Source of the DNA: Luteococcus sp048595755
GTDB lineage: Bacteria; Actinomycetota; Actinomycetes; Propionibacteriales; Propionibacteriaceae
DNA: 64,000 nucleotides
Assembly: GCF_048595755.1 (NCBI RefSeq)
Contig: NZ_CP184360.1
Coordinates: 2,046,001 to 2,110,000 of the forward strand
Direction of reading: 5' to 3'
Shown: one piece after another, positions 26,829 through 37,534 of the stretch
Layout of the letters: each line of letters opens with the position of its first letter
Position numbering within the stretch: position 1 is the first letter of the stretch
The notes under the pieces: generated by a model
Databases searched by the model: none
Seen by the model: the letters and a program-made list of their open reading frames with translations, nothing else
Told to the model about the DNA's origin: nothing
Position numbers and translations under genes: made by a program

Positions 26829-27812
26829 GTGCTTCGCTTCCTGCTCCGGCGTCTGGCCAACTACGTGCTGCTGTTGTTCATCGCCGTATCGCTGGCCTAC
26901 CTGCTCGCGTCGGTCTCGATGGACCCGCGCAATGCCTTCGACTGGGAGAATCCCAGCCTGAACCGTGACGCGGTCAACGCCACGCTGACCAGTTACAACA
27001 TCAACCCCGAGACCTCCCCGCTGACCCGCTACGGGCGCTGGCTCCAGATGATCTTCGGTGACTGGGACTGGGGCCACACGCCCAAGGGCGATTCGGTGAA
27101 CGAGCTGCTCGGCACCAAGATCTGGGTCTCGTTGCGCCTGATGACCCTGGGCACCACCCTGGGCATCATCTGCGGCGTTGCCCTGGGTGCTTGGAGCGCG
27201 GTTCGCCAGTACTCCTTCGCAGACCGTGCGATCTCCTTCTTCGCCCTGCTGCTGATCTCGACGCCGGTGCTGGTGCTGGCCCCGAGCCTGCAGATGGTCG
27301 CCACCTGGATCAACACCGCGCTCGGCTTCCCGCTGTTCGAGTTCATCGGCGAGACCGGACAGGCCGGGGACTACTTCGGCGCCACCCTGGTGGACCGGGC
27401 ACAACACCTGGTGCTGCCCACCCTGTCGCTGTCGCTGATGCAGATGGCCTCCTACTCGCGTTACCAGCGCAACCTGATGCTGGACACGCTGGGCGCCGAC
27501 TATGTGCGCACCGCTCGGGCCAAGGGCCTTCGCAAGGGCAAGGCGATCCGTCGTCACGCCCTGCGCAATGCCATCATCCCGATGGCCACCTACTTCGCCT
27601 TCAGCGTCGCCTTGGTCTTCACCGGCGCCGCCCTGACCGAGAAGATCTACGGCTGGCACGGCATGGGTGCCTATTCGGTTGAGTCGATCACGGCCCAGGA
27701 CATCAACGGCACCACGGCCGTCGTCGCCTTCTCCGGCGTCTGCGTCCTGGCCGGCGCCCTGTTGTCCGACGTATTGATCGCCGCCATCGACCCGCGTGTG
27801 CGCACGAGCTAG
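26829..27812 (+). CDS. Peptide-type ABC transporter permease (DppB family)
   Basis: First inner-membrane subunit of an oligopeptide/dipeptide-family importer. The 327-residue protein has about six hydrophobic segments and the permease signature DYVRTARAKGLRKGKAIRRHALRNAIIP, the loop that docks on the ATPase. GTG 26829 has AAAGGA 7 nt upstream and gives MLRFLLRRLANYVLLLF, a normal DppB start; a longer frame upstream lacks similarity. The first large extracytoplasmic loop (after the first helix) contains SMDPRNAFDWENPSLNRDAV. It heads an operon with the next three genes. Confidence 0.92.
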   Translation: MLRFLLRRLANYVLLLFIAVSLAYLLASVSMDPRNAFDWENPSLNRDAVNATLTSYNINPETSPLTRYGRWLQMIFGDWDWGHTPKGDSVNELLGTKIWVSLRLMTLGTTLGIICGVALGAWSAVRQYSFADRAISFFALLLISTPVLVLAPSLQMVATWINTALGFPLFEFIGETGQAGDYFGATLVDRAQHLVLPTLSLSLMQMASYSRYQRNLMLDTLGADYVRTARAKGLRKGKAIRRHALRNAIIPMATYFAFSVALVFTGAALTEKIYGWHGMGAYSVESITAQDINGTTAVVAFSGVCVLAGALLSDVLIAAIDPRVRTS

Positions 27813-27823
27813 GAACTGACGTC

Positions 27824-28773
27824 ATGAGCAATCTTGAACCTGAGGCTTCCTCCCTCACCGAGACCGAGGCCACCGCGGCGGCCTCGGACGTGCTGGCCGA
27901 GGACGAGGAGAAGCACCTGTCGCGTGGCCGACTGGTCCTGAAGCGCTTCTGGCGTCCATTGGGCGCCAAGATCGGTGTGGTGGGCCTGAGCCTGGTGGTG
28001 CTGTTGGCCATCGTGGGTCCGCACATCGGCCAGTGGCGCTTCGACGACGTGGACAACGAGTGGTTCCTGTCGCCGCCGTCGAACCTGCACTGGTTCGGCA
28101 CCACCCAGGGCGGTCGCGACGTCTTCGCCATGACCATGCAGGGTCTGCGCAAGTCGCTGATCATCGGCTTCTCCGTCTCGCTGCTGGTCACCACCATCGC
28201 GGCCATCGTCGGTGCGTCGGCCGCCTACTTCGGCGGCAAGGTGGAGAAGGTGATCCTGTGGATCATCGACCTGATGCTGGTGATCCCGTCCTTCCTGATG
28301 ATCGCGATCATCAGCCAGAACACCGGCGGTGACAAGGGCTCCACCTGGCTGTTCATCCTGTTGCTGGTGGCCTTCAGCTGGATGATCAGCTCTCGTGTGG
28401 TGCGCGCCATGACCCTGAGCGTGGTGAACCTGGACTACATCAATGCCGCCAAGTTCATGAGCGTCCCGTCCTGGGTGATCATCACCAAGCACGTGCTGCC
28501 CAACATCTCCTCCTACCTGATCATCGACGCCACGCTGGCCGTCGCCACCGCCATCATCAGCGAGACCGCGTTGAGCTACTTCGGCTTCGGTGTGCAGGCC
28601 CCCGACACCTCGCTCGGCACACTGCTGGGCGAGGGCACTCAGATGGCCACCACCTTCCCCTGGGTCTTCCTGGCGCCGGCCACGCTGCTGGTGATCACCC
28701 TGTTGTCCGTCAATTTCATCGGCGACGCCCTGCGTGACGCCATTGATCCGTCCTCGAAGTCCGGAGGCCAGGC

Positions 28774-28777
<4 letters not shown>
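27824..28777 (+). CDS. Peptide-type ABC transporter permease (DppC family)
   Basis: Second membrane subunit, 317 residues, pairing with the DppB-type subunit to form the channel. An N-terminal cytoplasmic tail rich in Glu/Ala (about 40 residues) precedes the first helix. The FGTTQGGRDVFAMTMQGLR motif and the ATPase-docking region NAAKFMSVPSWVIITKHVLPN are present, as is the C-terminal INFIGDALRDAIDP-type ending (VNFIGDALRDAIDPSSK). AGGAA precedes the ATG, and the stop overlaps the ATPase start by 4 nt. Confidence 0.92.
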
Positions 28778-30906
<2,129 letters not shown>

Positions 30907-30938
30907 CCTGGCCCCGGCCCACGGCAGCGCAGCCCACA

Positions 30939-30987
30939 AGCGCCCCAGTCACGGTCCAGTAACGATCTGGACACGAGCTGGGGCGCT
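30939..30987 (+). terminator. Two-tier hairpin between the ATPase and binding-protein genes
   Basis: An outer perfect stem (AGCGCCCCAG 30939-30948 with CTGGGGCGCT 30978-30987) encloses an inner stem (GTCCAG 30954-30959 with CTGGAC 30967-30972). It lies in the 169-nt gap ahead of the binding-protein gene. It could end or attenuate the operon transcript. Confidence 0.65.
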
Positions 30988-30990
30988 GTG

Positions 30991-31019
30991 TTCTGTGAGA
31001 GGGCGGATTGGCATAGGTT
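30991..31019 (+). promoter_or_regulatory. Candidate separate promoter for the binding-protein gene
   Basis: TTCTGT (30991-30996) and TAGGTT (31014-31019) are 17 nt apart, just after the hairpin and 57 nt before the GTG start. The -35 match is weak and the -10 is fair. Confidence 0.35.
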
Positions 31020-31075
31020 CATGCCACCCGGACGTCACAGAGTGGTCGGCGTCCTCGAGCATCTCGGAGGTCATT

Positions 31076-32782
31076 GTGCGCAAGTCCGCATCCGCGGTCG
31101 CCTTCCTCGCCGTGGGAGCCCTGGCTTTCTCGGCCTGCGGCGCCCCCAAGTCCAGCAGCGGCAGCGGCTCGGGCGGTGACCAGGGCCCGTCCCTGGCCGC
31201 CCTGAACGAAAAGCCGCGTGAGGAGCTGAAGGAAGGCGGCTCGATGCGCGTGGCGATCAGCTTCCTGCCTCCGGACTGGAACCCGAACAGCATCGACGGC
31301 AATGGCGTTGACAATGACACCATCAGCCAGTTCACGATGCCGGTGAACTTCCTGTACAACGAGGATGCCTCGATCGAGCCCTACAAGCCCTTCCTGGACA
31401 GCTACGACGTGCAGGAGGCCAAGGACGGCAAGGGCCAGGTGGTCACCCTGCACCTGAACCCCGATGCCAAGTGGAATTCCGGCCGCACCATCGACTGGAC
31501 CGACTACGAGGCCACCTGGAAGGCCAACAACGGCTCGAACCCCGAGTTCAAGCCGGCGACCACCGATGGCTTCACCGAGATCGCCAGCGTTGCCAAGGGC
31601 GAGAAGGACACCGACGTGGTGGTCACCTTCAAGTCCTCCTACCCGGACTGGTCGGCCGTGCTGAGCGGTGTGCTGCCCAAGGAGGGCGTGGCCACCCCCG
31701 ACCTGTACAACAAGGGCTGGACCACCTACAAGGACGAGTGGCGCTCCGGCCCCTTCGCCTTCAGCAAGCTGGACAAGGCCCAGAAGATGGTGACCTTCAA
31801 GCGCAACCCGAAGTGGTGGGGTGACAAGCCGCTGCTGGACACCGTCAGCTTCCGCCAGTTGGAGTCGCCGGCCGATGTGAACGCCTTTGCCAACAATGAG
31901 ATCGACGTCGTCGAGACCATGATCAATGCGACGGCCGTGAACACCGCCAAGAAGCGTTCCGATGCCGACATCCGCGCCGCCGGCTCGCGTCAGTGGCGTC
32001 ACTTCACCTTCAACACCAAGTCGGGCAACCTGCAGGACAAGAATGTCCGCCAGGCGATCGTCAAGGCGACCAACCGTGAGGCCATCACCAAGTCGGACCT
32101 GGTGGGTCTGCCGGTCAATCCCTCCGAGCTGATGCTGGGCAACCACTTCTTCATGCCCGGCCAGGACGGCTACCAGGACAATTCCGGCGACTTCAAGTAC
32201 GACGTCGAGGCCGCCAAGAAGCAGCTGGAGGAGGCCGGCTGGAAGCTGCCCTCCGGCAAGACCATCCGTGAGAAGGACGGCAAGCCGCTGGTGGTGAAGT
32301 ACAGCATGCTCACCGGCGTGCCCACCTCCGAGAACGAGGGCAAGCTGCTGCAGAAGGACCTGGCCGCAGTGGGCATCGATCTGAAGTTCGTGAACATCGC
32401 GCCCGATGACATGAGCAAGAACCTGCGCGCCCACAGCTTCGAGATCATGGCCTTCACCTGGCAGGGCACCCCCTACCCGATGAACAACATCCGCCAGATC
32501 TACGGTGCCAAGACCGCGGGCTCCCAGGATCCCTCGGAGTCGAACTACGCCCAGCTGGTCGATCCCGAGATCGAGAAGCTGATCCCGCAGGTCGACACCG
32601 AGGCCGACGAGAAGAAGCGGGCCGAGCTGACGAACCAGGTGGACAAGATCATCTGGGACCAGGTGCACACCCTGCCGATCTACCGTCGCGTGGGTTACAC
32701 CGCTGCACCCAAGACGCTGGCCAACTACGGGTCGGCAACCTTCAAGACGCTGCCCAAGGAGAACATCGGCTACGTCAAGTGA
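31076..32782 (+). CDS. ABC transporter substrate-binding lipoprotein (peptide family 5)
   Basis: Extracytoplasmic solute-binding protein, 568 residues, that would deliver ligand to the permeases encoded just upstream. The N-terminus is a lipoprotein signal (VRKSASAVAFLAVGALAFSAC) with the lipidation cysteine at about residue 21, then a Gly/Ser linker. SBP family-5 features include NPNSIDGNGVDND, VTLHLNPDAKWNSGRTIDW and KNVRQAIVKATNREAI. GTG 31076 has GGAGG 5 nt upstream. Sequence flavour is close to actinobacterial peptide or LpqW-like binding proteins; the ligand cannot be assigned. Confidence 0.9.
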   Translation: MRKSASAVAFLAVGALAFSACGAPKSSSGSGSGGDQGPSLAALNEKPREELKEGGSMRVAISFLPPDWNPNSIDGNGVDNDTISQFTMPVNFLYNEDASIEPYKPFLDSYDVQEAKDGKGQVVTLHLNPDAKWNSGRTIDWTDYEATWKANNGSNPEFKPATTDGFTEIASVAKGEKDTDVVVTFKSSYPDWSAVLSGVLPKEGVATPDLYNKGWTTYKDEWRSGPFAFSKLDKAQKMVTFKRNPKWWGDKPLLDTVSFRQLESPADVNAFANNEIDVVETMINATAVNTAKKRSDADIRAAGSRQWRHFTFNTKSGNLQDKNVRQAIVKATNREAITKSDLVGLPVNPSELMLGNHFFMPGQDGYQDNSGDFKYDVEAAKKQLEEAGWKLPSGKTIREKDGKPLVVKYSMLTGVPTSENEGKLLQKDLAAVGIDLKFVNIAPDDMSKNLRAHSFEIMAFTWQGTPYPMNNIRQIYGAKTAGSQDPSESNYAQLVDPEIEKLIPQVDTEADEKKRAELTNQVDKIIWDQVHTLPIYRRVGYTAAPKTLANYGSATFKTLPKENIGYVK

Positions 32783-32817
32783 TCACGGGCGGGATCTGTC
32801 CCGCGTGAGCTCTGGAG

Positions 32818-32848
32818 CAGGGGGCTGGGCCATGGGCCCGGCCCCCTG
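32818..32848. terminator. Hairpin at the convergent junction of the two ABC loci
   Basis: A 14-bp GC-rich stem with one G-U pair (32818-32831 with 32835-32848) and a short loop (ATG) follows the binding-protein gene. The minus-strand PH-like gene ends 42 bp further on. A direct repeat TCACAGGTTCTGGCG occurs twice just downstream (about 32859-32890). Confidence 0.6.
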
Positions 32849-32889
32849 CCGCGCTTGTCACAGGTTCTGGCGGTCACAGGTTCTGGCGA

Positions 32890-33465
32890 TCACAGCAGGG
32901 TGGCGCCGCAACCCAGCACCAGCCCCACCAACAGTGCGATGCGCGCCCAGTGCACGCTCGTGACGCGCTCGGGTTCGTCCTGGGAGTCGTTGCGCCGCAG
33001 CCGTGCCTCCTCGGCCACCATCAGCTCGGCGGCGCGGGCGTCCAGGTCCAGGTGCAGGGCCGGGGCGTCGGCCCGTGAGGGCTGCAGGTCACGCTGCGCC
33101 TCGGCACGACCCTGGGAAAGCGAGGCGCCGCTTCGCGCGGGAGCTGCCCAGGCCTTGTGGGAGCGCCCTTCGGCCTCGACCACCAGTCCCCAGTGGTTGC
33201 GCACCCCGGTGATGGCATGCCAAGCAATGTCGTGCCGCAGCAGGGGGTTGTCGATCCGCAGCCGTTGGTGCCCGAGCACCACCCTGGGGGAGGACCACAG
33301 CAGCCAGCAGGCCAGCGCCACCAGCGCCAGCCAGGGCAGCGCCCGCAAGGCCGCCACCGGGCCACCGAGTGCGGCCTCCAAGACCAACAGGCCACAGGCC
33401 AGGGCGAGGGCCACCAGACTGCCCACCCGACCCAGGGAGGATTGGACGATCACCACCGGACGCAT
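32890..33465 (-). CDS. Membrane protein with a PH-like domain
   Basis: A 191-residue protein of unknown function. Two hydrophobic segments near the N-terminus (about 14-33 and 38-58), a soluble middle resembling bacterial PH domains (PRVVLGHQRLRIDNPLLRHD, then WHAITGVRNHWGLVVEAEG), and a C-terminal membrane segment (about 171-190). It is the last gene of the minus-strand ABC operon, only 17 nt after the ATPase stop, but also has CAGAAT 6 nt before its ATG and could be expressed separately. A link to transport is only positional. Confidence 0.65.
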   Translation of the reverse strand: MRPVVIVQSSLGRVGSLVALALACGLLVLEAALGGPVAALRALPWLALVALACWLLWSSPRVVLGHQRLRIDNPLLRHDIAWHAITGVRNHWGLVVEAEGRSHKAWAAPARSGASLSQGRAEAQRDLQPSRADAPALHLDLDARAAELMVAEEARLRRNDSQDEPERVTSVHWARIALLVGLVLGCGATLL

Positions 33466-33482
33466 GGCCCCATTCTGCCCTC

Positions 33483-34493
33483 TCAGACGGTGGGGACCAC
33501 CTGACGCGCCTCGGCATGGTGGCAGGCGCTGTCATGCTCTCCCACCCCGTCGGCGTGGGGCTCCAGGGTGGGGGAGACTTCACGGCACAGGTCGGTGGCC
33601 TTCCAACAGCGGGTGTGGAAGCGGCACCCGGACGGCGGGTTCGCGGGGCTCGGGACGTCACCGGTGAGCACGATCTGTTCACGCTTGCCGCGCAGCAATG
33701 GGTCGGGCAGCGGCACCGCGGAGAGCAGGGCCTGGGTGTAGGGGTGGGTGGGGGTCTCGTAGATCTGCTGCTCGTCACCCACTTCCACCACGGTTCCCAG
33801 GTACATCACACCCACCCGGTCGGAGATGTGGCGGACCACGGCCAGGTCATGGGCGATGAAGACATAGGCCAGACCGAGCTCGTCCTGCAGCTTCTCCAAC
33901 AGGTTGACCACCTGGGCCTGCACCGAGACGTCCAGCGCGCTGACCGGTTCGTCGCAGATCAAGACCTTGGGGTTGAGCGCGATGCCCCGGGCGATTCCGA
34001 TGCGCTGGCGTTGGCCCCCGGAGAACTGGTGCGGGTAGCGATTGATGTGCTCCGGGTTCAGTCCCACCTGCTCCAGGAGCTCTTGCACCCGGCGTCGGCG
34101 CCCGGCCTTCCCCACGGCGTCGGGATGGATCTCGAAGGCCTCCCCGATGATGTCACCCACGGTCATGCGTGGATTCAACGAGGTGTAGGGATCCTGGAAG
34201 ACGATCTGGATGTCACGGCGCAGCCGTCGCAGCGCGGCCCCGGACTTGTCGTGCATGCTCTGGCCCTGGAAGGTGATGCTGCCCTCCGTCGGGTCCTCCA
34301 GGCGCATCAGCAGGCGGCCCAGGGTCGACTTGCCACAGCCGGATTCGCCGACGATGCCCAGCGTCTCGCCGGGGTACAGGTCCAGGTCGACGCCGTCGAC
34401 CGCCTTGACGTGACCCACGGTGCGCCGGATCACGCCGTCCTTGATGGGGTAGTGCTTCTTCAGTCCGCGCGCGGACAGGATGGGTTCAGCCAT
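33483..34493 (-). CDS. Peptide ABC transporter ATP-binding protein (DppF family)
   Basis: 336-residue ATPase of the second importer. Walker A GESGCGKST, ABC signature FSGGQRQR and Walker B LICDEPVSALD are intact, with the family C-terminal segment SGCRFHTRCWKATDLCREV. ATG 34493 is used because it overlaps the dppD-type stop by 8 nt and starts MAEPILSARGLKKHYPI, the usual ATPase beginning; the frame stays open further upstream without similarity. Fourth ABC gene of the operon. Confidence 0.93.
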   Translation of the reverse strand: MAEPILSARGLKKHYPIKDGVIRRTVGHVKAVDGVDLDLYPGETLGIVGESGCGKSTLGRLLMRLEDPTEGSITFQGQSMHDKSGAALRRLRRDIQIVFQDPYTSLNPRMTVGDIIGEAFEIHPDAVGKAGRRRRVQELLEQVGLNPEHINRYPHQFSGGQRQRIGIARGIALNPKVLICDEPVSALDVSVQAQVVNLLEKLQDELGLAYVFIAHDLAVVRHISDRVGVMYLGTVVEVGDEQQIYETPTHPYTQALLSAVPLPDPLLRGKREQIVLTGDVPSPANPPSGCRFHTRCWKATDLCREVSPTLEPHADGVGEHDSACHHAEARQVVPTV

Positions 34494-35547
34494 TGAAGAC
34501 CTCCTGGGCGAAGTGGCAGGCACTGGCACGCTCGGGCGAGGCGGCCGGATCGGGGATCGGCAGCAGGGCCGGCGGTTCACCCGCACGGCACTGGGGGGCC
34601 GCCAGCGGGCAACGCGGATGGAAGGCGCAGCCCTGTGGCATGGCCAGCAGGTTGGGCGGCAGCCCACCGATGGCCTGCAGCGTGCCTCCCTTCTGGTCGA
34701 GCCGGGGGATCGAATCGATCAGGCCGCGCGTGTAGGGGTGCCCCGGCCGGGCGTAGATGTCGTGCACGTCGGCGGTCTCCACCATCCGACCGGCGTACAT
34801 CACGTTGATCCGGTCGGCGACGTCGGCCACCACGCCCAGGTCATGCGTGATCAGGATCATGCCCATGCCCGACTCGTCCTGCAACTGCTTCAGCAGGTCC
34901 ATGATCTGGGCCTGCACGGTCACGTCGAGCGCCGTGGTGGGCTCGTCGGCGATCAGCACCTCGGGTTCCAAGGCGATGGCCATCGCGATCATGATGCGCT
35001 GGCGCATGCCCCCACTGAACTGGTGCGGGTAGGCCTTGGCGCGGTCCTTGGCACCGGGGATCTGCACGCGCTCCATCAGACGCACCGCCTCCTGCAGCGC
35101 ATCCGACTTGTTCATGCCTCGGTGCACCCGGAACATCTCGGCGATCTGCCAGCCCACCGGGAAGACCGGGTTGAGCGAGCTGAGGGCGTCCTGGAAGATC
35201 ATCGACAGCAGCGGTCCGCGGGTGGCGCGACGTTGCTTCTCGGGCAACTTCAACAGGTCGACCCCGCGGTAGACCACCTTGCCTGCCGTGACGAAACCGG
35301 GGGGCGAGTCGATGATGCCCATCACTGCCTGGGCGGTGACGGACTTGCCGGAGCCCGACTCGCCCAGGATGGCCAACGTCTCGCCCTGGTCCAGGTGGAA
35401 GTCGACGCCGTTGATGGCTCGGGCCACGCCCTGACGTGTCCGGAACTCGACGTGCAGGTCTTCGACGCGCAGCAGGGATCCGCCCCAGTCGAAGCCGATC
35501 CGGTCGACCCCGATGCTGATCGGCTTGTTCGGTGTTGGTGCATTCAT
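34486..35547 (-). CDS. Peptide ABC transporter ATP-binding protein (DppD family)
   Basis: 353-residue ATPase with Walker A GESGSGKSV, signature FSGGMRQR and Walker B LIADEPTTALD, followed by the cysteine-containing C-terminal motif CAFHPRCPLAAPQC typical of DppD/OppD, which bind an iron-sulfur cluster in characterised members. A short N-terminal extension (about 25 residues) precedes the ABC core. It starts 4 nt after the DppC-type stop and overlaps the DppF-type gene by 8 nt. Confidence 0.93.
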   Translation of the reverse strand: MNAPTPNKPISIGVDRIGFDWGGSLLRVEDLHVEFRTRQGVARAINGVDFHLDQGETLAILGESGSGKSVTAQAVMGIIDSPPGFVTAGKVVYRGVDLLKLPEKQRRATRGPLLSMIFQDALSSLNPVFPVGWQIAEMFRVHRGMNKSDALQEAVRLMERVQIPGAKDRAKAYPHQFSGGMRQRIMIAMAIALEPEVLIADEPTTALDVTVQAQIMDLLKQLQDESGMGMILITHDLGVVADVADRINVMYAGRMVETADVHDIYARPGHPYTRGLIDSIPRLDQKGGTLQAIGGLPPNLLAMPQGCAFHPRCPLAAPQCRAGEPPALLPIPDPAASPERASACHFAQEVFNG

Positions 35548-35551
35548 GGTC

Positions 35552-36514
35552 TCACCGCAACTTCGGGTCGAGGGCGTCGCGGATGACCTCGCCCAGCAGG
35601 ATGAATGCCAGGACGGTCAGCGACAGGAACAGGGACGGGAAGGCCAGCATCCACGGAGCCGACTGGATGTAGCCCAGTCCGGAGGCCTCACTGATGGCGA
35701 TGCCCCAGCTGATGACCGGGGGCCGCAGCCCGATGCCCAGGAAGCTGAGGGTCGCCTCGACGGCGATGTAGGAACCCAGGTTGATCGTGGCCACCACCAG
35801 GACCGCGGCCATCGCATTGGGCAGGATGTGCCGGGTGATGATGCGCCAGGGGCTGGCACCCAGGGCACGGGCCGCCTGGACGTATTCATTGGGCTTGACC
35901 TGCAGCACCGACGAGCGCATGAGGCGCGCGATGCTGGGCCAGCCGAGCACCACCAGTGCCGCCACCACCTTGGCGACGACCACCAGGTAGGGGGTGTCCG
36001 AGGTGCTGGGGAAGGAGTAGAGGATCACGATGCCGCCCAGCAGCAGGGGGATGGCGAAGAAGACCTCACCCAGGCGGGAGAGCAGGGTGTCGACCCACCC
36101 TCCGGAATATCCGGCGATGATGCCGATCAGACCGCCCAGCAGGGTGGTCCCCAAGGTGGTGAACAGTCCCACCAGGATCGAGGACCGGGCCCCGAAGATG
36201 GTGCGGGCATAGACATCGCAGCCCTGCAGGTCGGTGCCGAACCAGTGGCTGCCGCTGGGGGCTTCACGGGCGATCTGCAGGTCACAGGCATAGGGGTCGG
36301 TGCGCGTGAACAGGCCGGGTGCGACGGCCATCGCCACCAGCACCAGGATCAGCACCATGGAGAACCAGAACAGCGGGTTGCTGCGCATCTCGAGCCAGGC
36401 ATCGCTCCACAAGGAGTTGCCCCTGTCGGGCTGCCCGGCAGGCTGCTCGTCGACGGCCAGAGCCGTCTCGGTGATTGCCTCGGACTGCGGCGGAAGGTTG
36501 GTGTACTCAGTCAT
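35552..36514 (-). CDS. Peptide ABC transporter permease (DppC family)
   Basis: 320-residue membrane subunit. It has GTDLQGCDVYARTIFGARSS, the ATPase-docking loop YVQAARALGASPWRIITRHILPN and the C-terminal LGEVIRDALDPKLR ending. About six membrane helices. The N-terminal tail is long and soluble (about 45 residues). Its ATG overlaps the DppB-type stop by 8 nt, so translation is coupled. Confidence 0.93.
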   Translation of the reverse strand: MTEYTNLPPQSEAITETALAVDEQPAGQPDRGNSLWSDAWLEMRSNPLFWFSMVLILVLVAMAVAPGLFTRTDPYACDLQIAREAPSGSHWFGTDLQGCDVYARTIFGARSSILVGLFTTLGTTLLGGLIGIIAGYSGGWVDTLLSRLGEVFFAIPLLLGGIVILYSFPSTSDTPYLVVVAKVVAALVVLGWPSIARLMRSSVLQVKPNEYVQAARALGASPWRIITRHILPNAMAAVLVVATINLGSYIAVEATLSFLGIGLRPPVISWGIAISEASGLGYIQSAPWMLAFPSLFLSLTVLAFILLGEVIRDALDPKLR

Positions 36515-37436
36515 GGGCGATCCTCGGGTCGAGCACGCTGTAGAGGATGTCGACGATCAGGTTCATCAACAGGTACACCAGCACCAGGCAGGTGACCGCA
36601 CCGACGACGGAGATGCCGTCGCGCTGGTTGATGGAACGGAAGATGAAACCGCCGATCCCGTTGATGTTGAAGATGCGTTCGGTGACGATGGCGCCACCCA
36701 TCAGGGCCCCGAAGTCGTAACCCATGAAGGTGATCACCGGGATCAGTGAATTGCGCAGTGCGTGCACGCTGATGGTGCGGCCATGGGTGAGGCCCTTGGC
36801 GCGAGCGGTGCGCACGTAGTCGGCACGCAGGTTCTCCACCAGGTTGGTGCGGGTCAGGCGGGCGACGTAGGCCACCGACAGCGATCCCAGGACCAGACCG
36901 GGCAGGATCAACTGTTGCAGGGTGCCCTGGCTCGCGGTCACCGGGAAGACGTCGTTCAGGCCGGCCTTGAGGACGCCGAACTGGCCCATGCTGCCGATGA
37001 CGAAGACGGGGATCGAGATGACCACCAGCGTCGAGACGGTCACCAGGTTGTCGATGAAGCGGCCCTTGCGGATACCGGCCAGTACACCGGCGGCAATGCC
37101 GATGACGGCCTCGAAGAGCAGGGCGATCAGGGCCAGCTTGACCGTGGTGGGGTAACGCACGGCGAGTTCCGAGGCCACGGTGTTCTGGTAGAAGTTCACG
37201 CCCAGGTCACCCTGGGCCAGCTTGCCCAGGTACAGGGCGTACTGCACCAGCAGGGGCTTGTCGAGGTTGTACTCGGCCTTGAAGGCCTCGATGTAGGCGG
37301 GGGTGCAGTCGCGTTCACCGCAGCGACCCACCCAGGGGTCGCCCGGCAGTGCGAAGACCATCAGGTAGAGCAGGAAGGTGGCACCGATCACCACCGGGAT
37401 CATCTGCACCAGGCGGCGCAGGATGTATTTCAGCAT
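36507..37436 (-). CDS. Peptide ABC transporter permease (DppB family)
   Basis: 309-residue membrane subunit. It begins MLKYILRRLVQMIPVVIGATF and has DYVRTARAKGLTHGRTISVHALRNSLIPV, the docking loop, plus a C-terminal VDILYSVLDPRIAHD. ATG 37436 has GAGGAGAAG 6 nt upstream; an in-frame start 8 codons earlier is less likely. A small cysteine pair in the first periplasmic loop (VGRCGERDCTP) could form a disulfide. A 16-bp hairpin separates it from the binding-protein gene upstream. Confidence 0.93.
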   Translation of the reverse strand: MLKYILRRLVQMIPVVIGATFLLYLMVFALPGDPWVGRCGERDCTPAYIEAFKAEYNLDKPLLVQYALYLGKLAQGDLGVNFYQNTVASELAVRYPTTVKLALIALLFEAVIGIAAGVLAGIRKGRFIDNLVTVSTLVVISIPVFVIGSMGQFGVLKAGLNDVFPVTASQGTLQQLILPGLVLGSLSVAYVARLTRTNLVENLRADYVRTARAKGLTHGRTISVHALRNSLIPVITFMGYDFGALMGGAIVTERIFNINGIGGFIFRSINQRDGISVVGAVTCLVLVYLLMNLIVDILYSVLDPRIAHD

Positions 37437-37459
37437 CTGGCACTTCTCCTCACGCACCA

Positions 37460-37507
37460 CACGATGCGGTGGTGCACCGGGACGAGCCGGCGCACCACCG
37501 CATCGTG
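37460..37507 (-). terminator. Intra-operon hairpin between binding-protein and permease genes
   Basis: A perfect 16-bp stem (37460-37475 with 37492-37507) encloses a 16-nt loop. It sits in the 98-nt gap after the lipoprotein gene on the minus strand. It probably reduces downstream transcription or stabilises the upstream mRNA, giving more binding protein than permease. Confidence 0.75.
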
Positions 37508-37534
37508 GATGTCAAGATCGCGGTTCTGGACGGG

